NCBI RefSeq assembly: GCF_014646755.1
Contig: NZ_BMNW01000004.1
Span: forward strand, 434,001 to 498,000
Direction of reading: 5' to 3'
Source of the DNA: Pseudomonas asuensis
GTDB taxonomy: Bacteria > Pseudomonadota > Gammaproteobacteria > Pseudomonadales > Pseudomonadaceae
DNA: 64,000 bases
The notes beneath the pieces were generated by a model. It saw nothing but the letters and a program-made list of their open reading frames with translations. It was not told the DNA's origin and searched no databases. The number at the start of each line of letters is the position of its first letter. Positions within the stretch are counted from its first letter, which is position 1. Below, piece by piece: positions 60,953 to 64,000 of this stretch. A program made the position numbers and the translations under genes.

Positions 60953-62287
60953 TCAGTGCTGTTGTACGGCTAGTGCGGAGACCGTTACAGCGGCCGTTTG
61001 GGAGGGGTCGAAAACGCAGGTAAAAACGCTGCCCTTGCCCGGTGTACTCTCGATTTCAAGGTGCCCATGATGACGGATCAAGACGTGTTTCACGATGGCT
61101 AGCCCAAGACCTGTACCGCCTGTGCTGGAGGCTCGGCTGGCATCCACCCGATAGAAGCGTTCGGTCAGACGGGGCAGATGACGCGCTTCGATACCCGGCC
61201 CGCTGTCAGAAACCGACATCCGGGCACCATGAGCGTCCTGCCACCAGCGAATCCTGATCTGCCCACCGTCTGGCGTGTACTTCACCGCGTTGAATACCAG
61301 ATTCGAAAATGCACTGCGCAGCTCGGCCTCGCTGCCTTTCAGCGCCAGACTCGTATCGGTTTCCAGGGTGATCTTATGACCACGCTGGCCTGAAAAGGCT
61401 CGTGCATCCTGCTGGATGATCTGCAACAGCGGCGCTACGGCGACAGGTTTATTCTCAGCAGGATAGTCGGTCGCTTCCAGCTTGGCCAACAGCAGAAGAT
61501 CGTCGATCAGGTGCTGCATTCGGCTGGCCTGTTGCTGCATCTGGCCCAATGCGCGTAGCCAGCGTGGATTGGTATCTTCGGCGGCATTGTCGACCAGTGT
61601 CTCCAGATAGCCGGCGATCACGGTAAGCGGTGTGCGTAACTCGTGGGAGACGTTTGCGACGAAATCCTTGCGCATTTGCTCCAGTTGATGAAGACGGCTG
61701 ACGTCCCGTACGAGCAGGAGGCGATCACCTTCACCAAAGCGCGTAATCAGAATATGAAGGTGCTGAGTGGCATTGACCGGCGAAGCCAGCTCCAGCGGCT
61801 CCTGGTAATCACCCTTGTTGAAGTATTCATAAAACTTGGGATGGCGGACCAGGTTGGCGATGGGCTGACCATAATCCTGCGGCTGACGCAGCCCAAGCAG
61901 CTGTTCGGCTGCATGGTTCCACCACTCCAGATTGCCGTTACGGTCGATAAGAATGATAGCGTCCCGCAGCGCGGCGGTCGAAGCCTGGGCACGTTCGATC
62001 ACGGCCTCTAAGGCATGACGCTTTTCACGCTCCCGGCGCTGGGCGTAGTAAAGGCTGTCAAAAACCTCACCCCAGAAGCCATTGGCCTCTGGTGGCTCTA
62101 CACCTTCTTCCGCGGTGACCAGCCACTTTTGAAGGCGGACAATGTGGTAAGACATCCATATCAGGTAAGTGAACAGACCGGCAGCCAGCATGGCGCCATA
62201 GGCTCCAGTCAGCCAGCCCAGGGGCAGGCAAATGAGCAAGAGCAAGCAGACATGGCGGGCCAGCAGTGAACGCCAATCCATGTTCAA
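60953..62287 (-). CDS. phoR: Phosphate-regulon sensor kinase PhoR
   Basis: 444 residues. Two adjacent N-terminal membrane helices with no large periplasmic domain (about 9-48), a PAS domain (about 100-195, AIILIDRNGNLEWWN), HisKA with phospho-acceptor His215 in NVSHELRTPL, and HATPase boxes NLVFNAVKYTPDGG and DSGPGIEARHLPRLTERFYR. Senses Pst-PhoU status and phosphorylates PhoB, whose gene ends 17 bases upstream. Confidence 0.96.
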   Translation of the reverse strand: MNMDWRSLLARHVCLLLLICLPLGWLTGAYGAMLAAGLFTYLIWMSYHIVRLQKWLVTAEEGVEPPEANGFWGEVFDSLYYAQRREREKRHALEAVIERAQASTAALRDAIILIDRNGNLEWWNHAAEQLLGLRQPQDYGQPIANLVRHPKFYEYFNKGDYQEPLELASPVNATQHLHILITRFGEGDRLLLVRDVSRLHQLEQMRKDFVANVSHELRTPLTVIAGYLETLVDNAAEDTNPRWLRALGQMQQQASRMQHLIDDLLLLAKLEATDYPAENKPVAVAPLLQIIQQDARAFSGQRGHKITLETDTSLALKGSEAELRSAFSNLVFNAVKYTPDGGQIRIRWWQDAHGARMSVSDSGPGIEARHLPRLTERFYRVDASRASSTGGTGLGLAIVKHVLIRHHGHLEIESTPGKGSVFTCVFDPSQTAAVTVSALAVQQH

Positions 62288-62304
62288 GACAGCACATCCC
62301 GTTC

Positions 62305-62994
62305 TTAAAGTTTGGTCGAGAAACGATAGCCCGTTCCGCGTACGGTCTGCACAAGATTTTCGTAAGTCTCACCTAATGCCTTACGCAGTCGGCGAATATG
62401 CACGTCTACCGTACGTTCCTCAACATAGACGTTGCCGCCCCACACCTGATCCAGCAACTGGCCTCGGGTGTAGGCACGTTCCTGGTGCGTCATGAAGAAC
62501 TGCAGCAGGCGATATTCGGTCGGCCCCATCTCAGCTGGTGCACCGTCAATGGTCACGCGATGACTGATAGGATCAAGGATCAATCCATTCACTTCAATCG
62601 GCGTTTCACTGTCGTATGTGCCGGTACGGCGTAACACTGCCTTCAACCGAGCGACCAACTCGCGAGGCGAGAAGGGCTTGGTGATGTAGTCATCTGCACC
62701 CACTTCCAGACCTTGGACCTTGTTGTCCTCGTCGTCCTTGGCGGTAAGCATGATGATCGGGATTGCGTCAGTCAGCTCGTCGCGCTTCAAGCGCCGCGCC
62801 AACTCAAGACCAGACGTACCCGGGAGCATCCAGTCGAGCAGGACTAGATCGGGCTTGCGGTCGACGATCAGGGCATGGGCCTGCTGTGCATTATCTGCTT
62901 CCAGGCATTCATAACCCGCCATTTCGAGCGCAACCGCGATCATCTCGCGAATAGGCGCCTCGTCATCGACGATAAGAATCGACTTGCCCGCCAT
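62305..62994 (-). CDS. phoB: Phosphate-regulon response regulator PhoB
   Basis: 229 residues, identical to the E. coli length. Receiver with D10/D11, phospho-Asp54 (LLLDWMLPG) and K105 (YITKPF). C-terminal winged helix with the recognition-helix region [20 protein letters not shown]. Activates promoters with Pho boxes, of which at least two strong ones are in this window. The ATG at 62994 ([11 protein letters not shown]) is the family start. Confidence 0.97.
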   Translation of the reverse strand: MAGKSILIVDDEAPIREMIAVALEMAGYECLEADNAQQAHALIVDRKPDLVLLDWMLPGTSGLELARRLKRDELTDAIPIIMLTAKDDEDNKVQGLEVGADDYITKPFSPRELVARLKAVLRRTGTYDSETPIEVNGLILDPISHRVTIDGAPAEMGPTEYRLLQFFMTHQERAYTRGQLLDQVWGGNVYVEERTVDVHIRRLRKALGETYENLVQTVRGTGYRFSTKL

Positions 62995-63043
62995 GGTTCT
63001 CCTCACTGTTCTGCACGATGCTCGCGCATTAGATAACCAAATT

Positions 63044-63061
63044 GTTGCAGTCATGTGACAA
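63044..63061 (-). promoter_or_regulatory. Weak Pho box upstream of phoB
   Basis: On the minus strand TTGTCAC-ATGA-CTGCAAC has the 7+4+7 layout, with a good first unit and a poor second one. It lies 50-67 bases before the phoB start, a position suited to autoregulation. Confidence 0.5.
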
Positions 63062-63079
63062 GTCGTCGAACACTTCTTT

Positions 63080-63096
63080 ATCCCATATTATGGGAT
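63080..63096. promoter_or_regulatory. Perfect 17-bp palindrome, likely IclR operator
   Basis: ATCCCATA-T-TATGGGAT is an uninterrupted perfect palindrome 41-50 bases upstream of the IclR-family gene and about 86 bases upstream of phoB on the other strand. IclR proteins bind near-palindromes of about this size, so autoregulation is likely. Confidence 0.6.
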
Positions 63097-63145
63097 TAGT
63101 ATTCACATATTGAGATTGCTGTTTCAAAGGAATAGAGTGAGCGTC

Positions 63146-63949
63146 ATGTCTGATCAAAACAACAACGCGCCCGCTGGCGCTCAGGCACTGTTTCGTGGCC
63201 TGGCCGTTATCGATGCCATCGCTCAAGGCGCCCGTACGCTGGCCGCCATCGGCGAGGCGATTGGCTGTACGCGCAGCACTACGCACCGGCTGGTCACTGC
63301 ATTGGTTCAGGCGGGCTATCTGCGCAGCGTGGCGGGGCAGTATCAGCTTGGGGCCAAACTTATAGAGCTGGGCTTCAAGGCCCGTGACCAGCTGCCGCTG
63401 ACCAATCTGGCGCGGCCGCATCTTCAGCGACTCGCCACGCTGACTCAGGACACCGTTCACCTGGGCGTACGCGAAGGGGGCGATGTGCTTTATCTCGACA
63501 AGCTTCCTGGCGCACGCGGCCTTGAGATGCGCTCACGTGTGGGGCTGCGCATGCCTCTAGCACTGACTGGGGTAGGCAAGGCGCTCATGCTGGATCTACC
63601 CGAGTCTGAGTGGCAGGCGCTCTATGAAGAAGGTCTCAGGCGGCGCGCCGGGCAACCGGGTTTACGTGAAGACTTCACGCCCTGGCCGGATTACCTGGAG
63701 CAGCAGCAGGCCTATGCCGCCGGTGGCTATAGTTTTGATCTGGAAGAAAACGAATTGGGTATCCGCTGCGTGGCAGCACCTATCCGTGATGCCAGCGGCG
63801 CTATTGTGGCAGCCCTGAGCGTTGCCAGTGCGATTCCCTATATGTCTGAAGCACGGCTGCGGGATCTTTGCCCGGATGTCATCGCGTGCGCGCAGGCCAT
63901 TTCCCTTGATCTTGGATGGACATTCTCCGGTGGAGTCAGTCATGAATGA
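63146..63949 (+). CDS. IclR-family regulator (DgoR-like)
   Basis: 267 residues from the ATG at 63146. N-terminal winged HTH (about 15-75: AIGEAIGCTRSTTHRLVTALVQAGYL) and an IclR effector-binding GAF-like domain (about 85-260: RVGLRMPLALTGVGKAL, CVAAPIRDASGAIVAALSV). A GTG at 63137 with AAGGA closer to it is an alternative start. It overlaps the following dgoK-like gene by 8 bases, so it likely controls a 2-keto-3-deoxygalactonate/galactonate pathway operon. A perfect palindrome upstream is the candidate operator. Confidence 0.85.
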   Translation: MSDQNNNAPAGAQALFRGLAVIDAIAQGARTLAAIGEAIGCTRSTTHRLVTALVQAGYLRSVAGQYQLGAKLIELGFKARDQLPLTNLARPHLQRLATLTQDTVHLGVREGGDVLYLDKLPGARGLEMRSRVGLRMPLALTGVGKALMLDLPESEWQALYEEGLRRRAGQPGLREDFTPWPDYLEQQQAYAAGGYSFDLEENELGIRCVAAPIRDASGAIVAALSVASAIPYMSEARLRDLCPDVIACAQAISLDLGWTFSGGVSHE

Positions 63950-64000
63950 AACGGCAACGCCACGCCTGATCGGCCTCGACTGGGGCACGTCGTCGCTACG
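63942..64000 (+). CDS. dgoK: 2-dehydro-3-deoxygalactonokinase, N-terminal fragment
   Basis: Cut by the right edge: 19 complete codons, reading into LIGLDWGTSSLR, the phosphate-1-like motif at the start of DgoK kinases. The ATG at 63942 lies inside the 3' end of the IclR gene. Product would phosphorylate 2-keto-3-deoxygalactonate; identification rests on this short segment plus the linked IclR regulator. Confidence 0.55.
   Translation, partial: MNETATPRLIGLDWGTSSL

Overview
The window looks like chromosomal DNA from a gammaproteobacterium of the genus Pseudomonas (sensu lato), with moderate GC. The basis is gene content and order recalled from family knowledge. A split pyruvate carboxylase sits beside a LysR gene, aspA beside another LysR gene, then purEK. 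A pst-phoU-(regulator)-(M23 peptidase)-(CorC-like)-phoR-phoB block follows the P. aeruginosa order. The T6SS locus has the gene order of the P. aeruginosa H2 cluster. No rRNA, tRNA, CRISPR array, transposase or integrase was recognised.

Layout. 0-17.6 kb is housekeeping: a small hypothetical gene, a LysR regulator and the two pyruvate carboxylase subunits, a membrane GGDEF-EAL protein, a YeeE/YedE transporter, an asparaginase plus AGCS symporter operon, aspA with a divergent LysR gene, purEK, a GlsB/YeaQ membrane protein, a DUF3299 protein, a glutaredoxin-like protein and a uracil-DNA-glycosylase-family protein. 17.6-20.4 kb is a strikingly AT-rich stretch. It holds the end of a vgrG gene, a large secreted-effector candidate with peptidoglycan-binding and lysozyme-like features, and a small signal-peptide protein that is probably its immunity partner. 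20.4-42.9 kb is a complete H2-like type VI secretion operon on the minus strand: tssA-B-C-E-F-G-clpV-sfa-orfX-fha-tssJ-K-L-M-pppA-ppkA, then vgrG. No hcp gene is present.

43.2-48.0 kb holds a YciA-type thioesterase and two MHS-family transporters flanking an M20 amidohydrolase. One transporter gene is preceded by a Leu/Ile/Val-rich 38-codon ORF with mutually exclusive RNA hairpins, which looks like an attenuator. 48.2-63.0 kb is the phosphate regulon: pstS, pstC, pstA, pstB and phoU on the plus strand, phoB and phoR on the minus strand. It has Pho boxes before pstS, between pstS and pstC, and (weaker) before phoB. Between these lie a response regulator with its Shine-Dalgarno inside a hairpin, an M23 peptidase, a 7TMR-DISM protein with a degenerate GGDEF motif, and a CorC-like transporter. 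The right edge carries an IclR regulator with a perfect 17-bp palindrome upstream, and the first 20 codons of a dgoK-like gene.

The most interesting regions are the AT-rich VgrG-tail/effector/immunity cassette (17.6-20.4 kb) and the putative branched-chain-amino-acid leader before the transporter at 44.2 kb. All functional calls come from reading sequence and from family knowledge. No database search was run.
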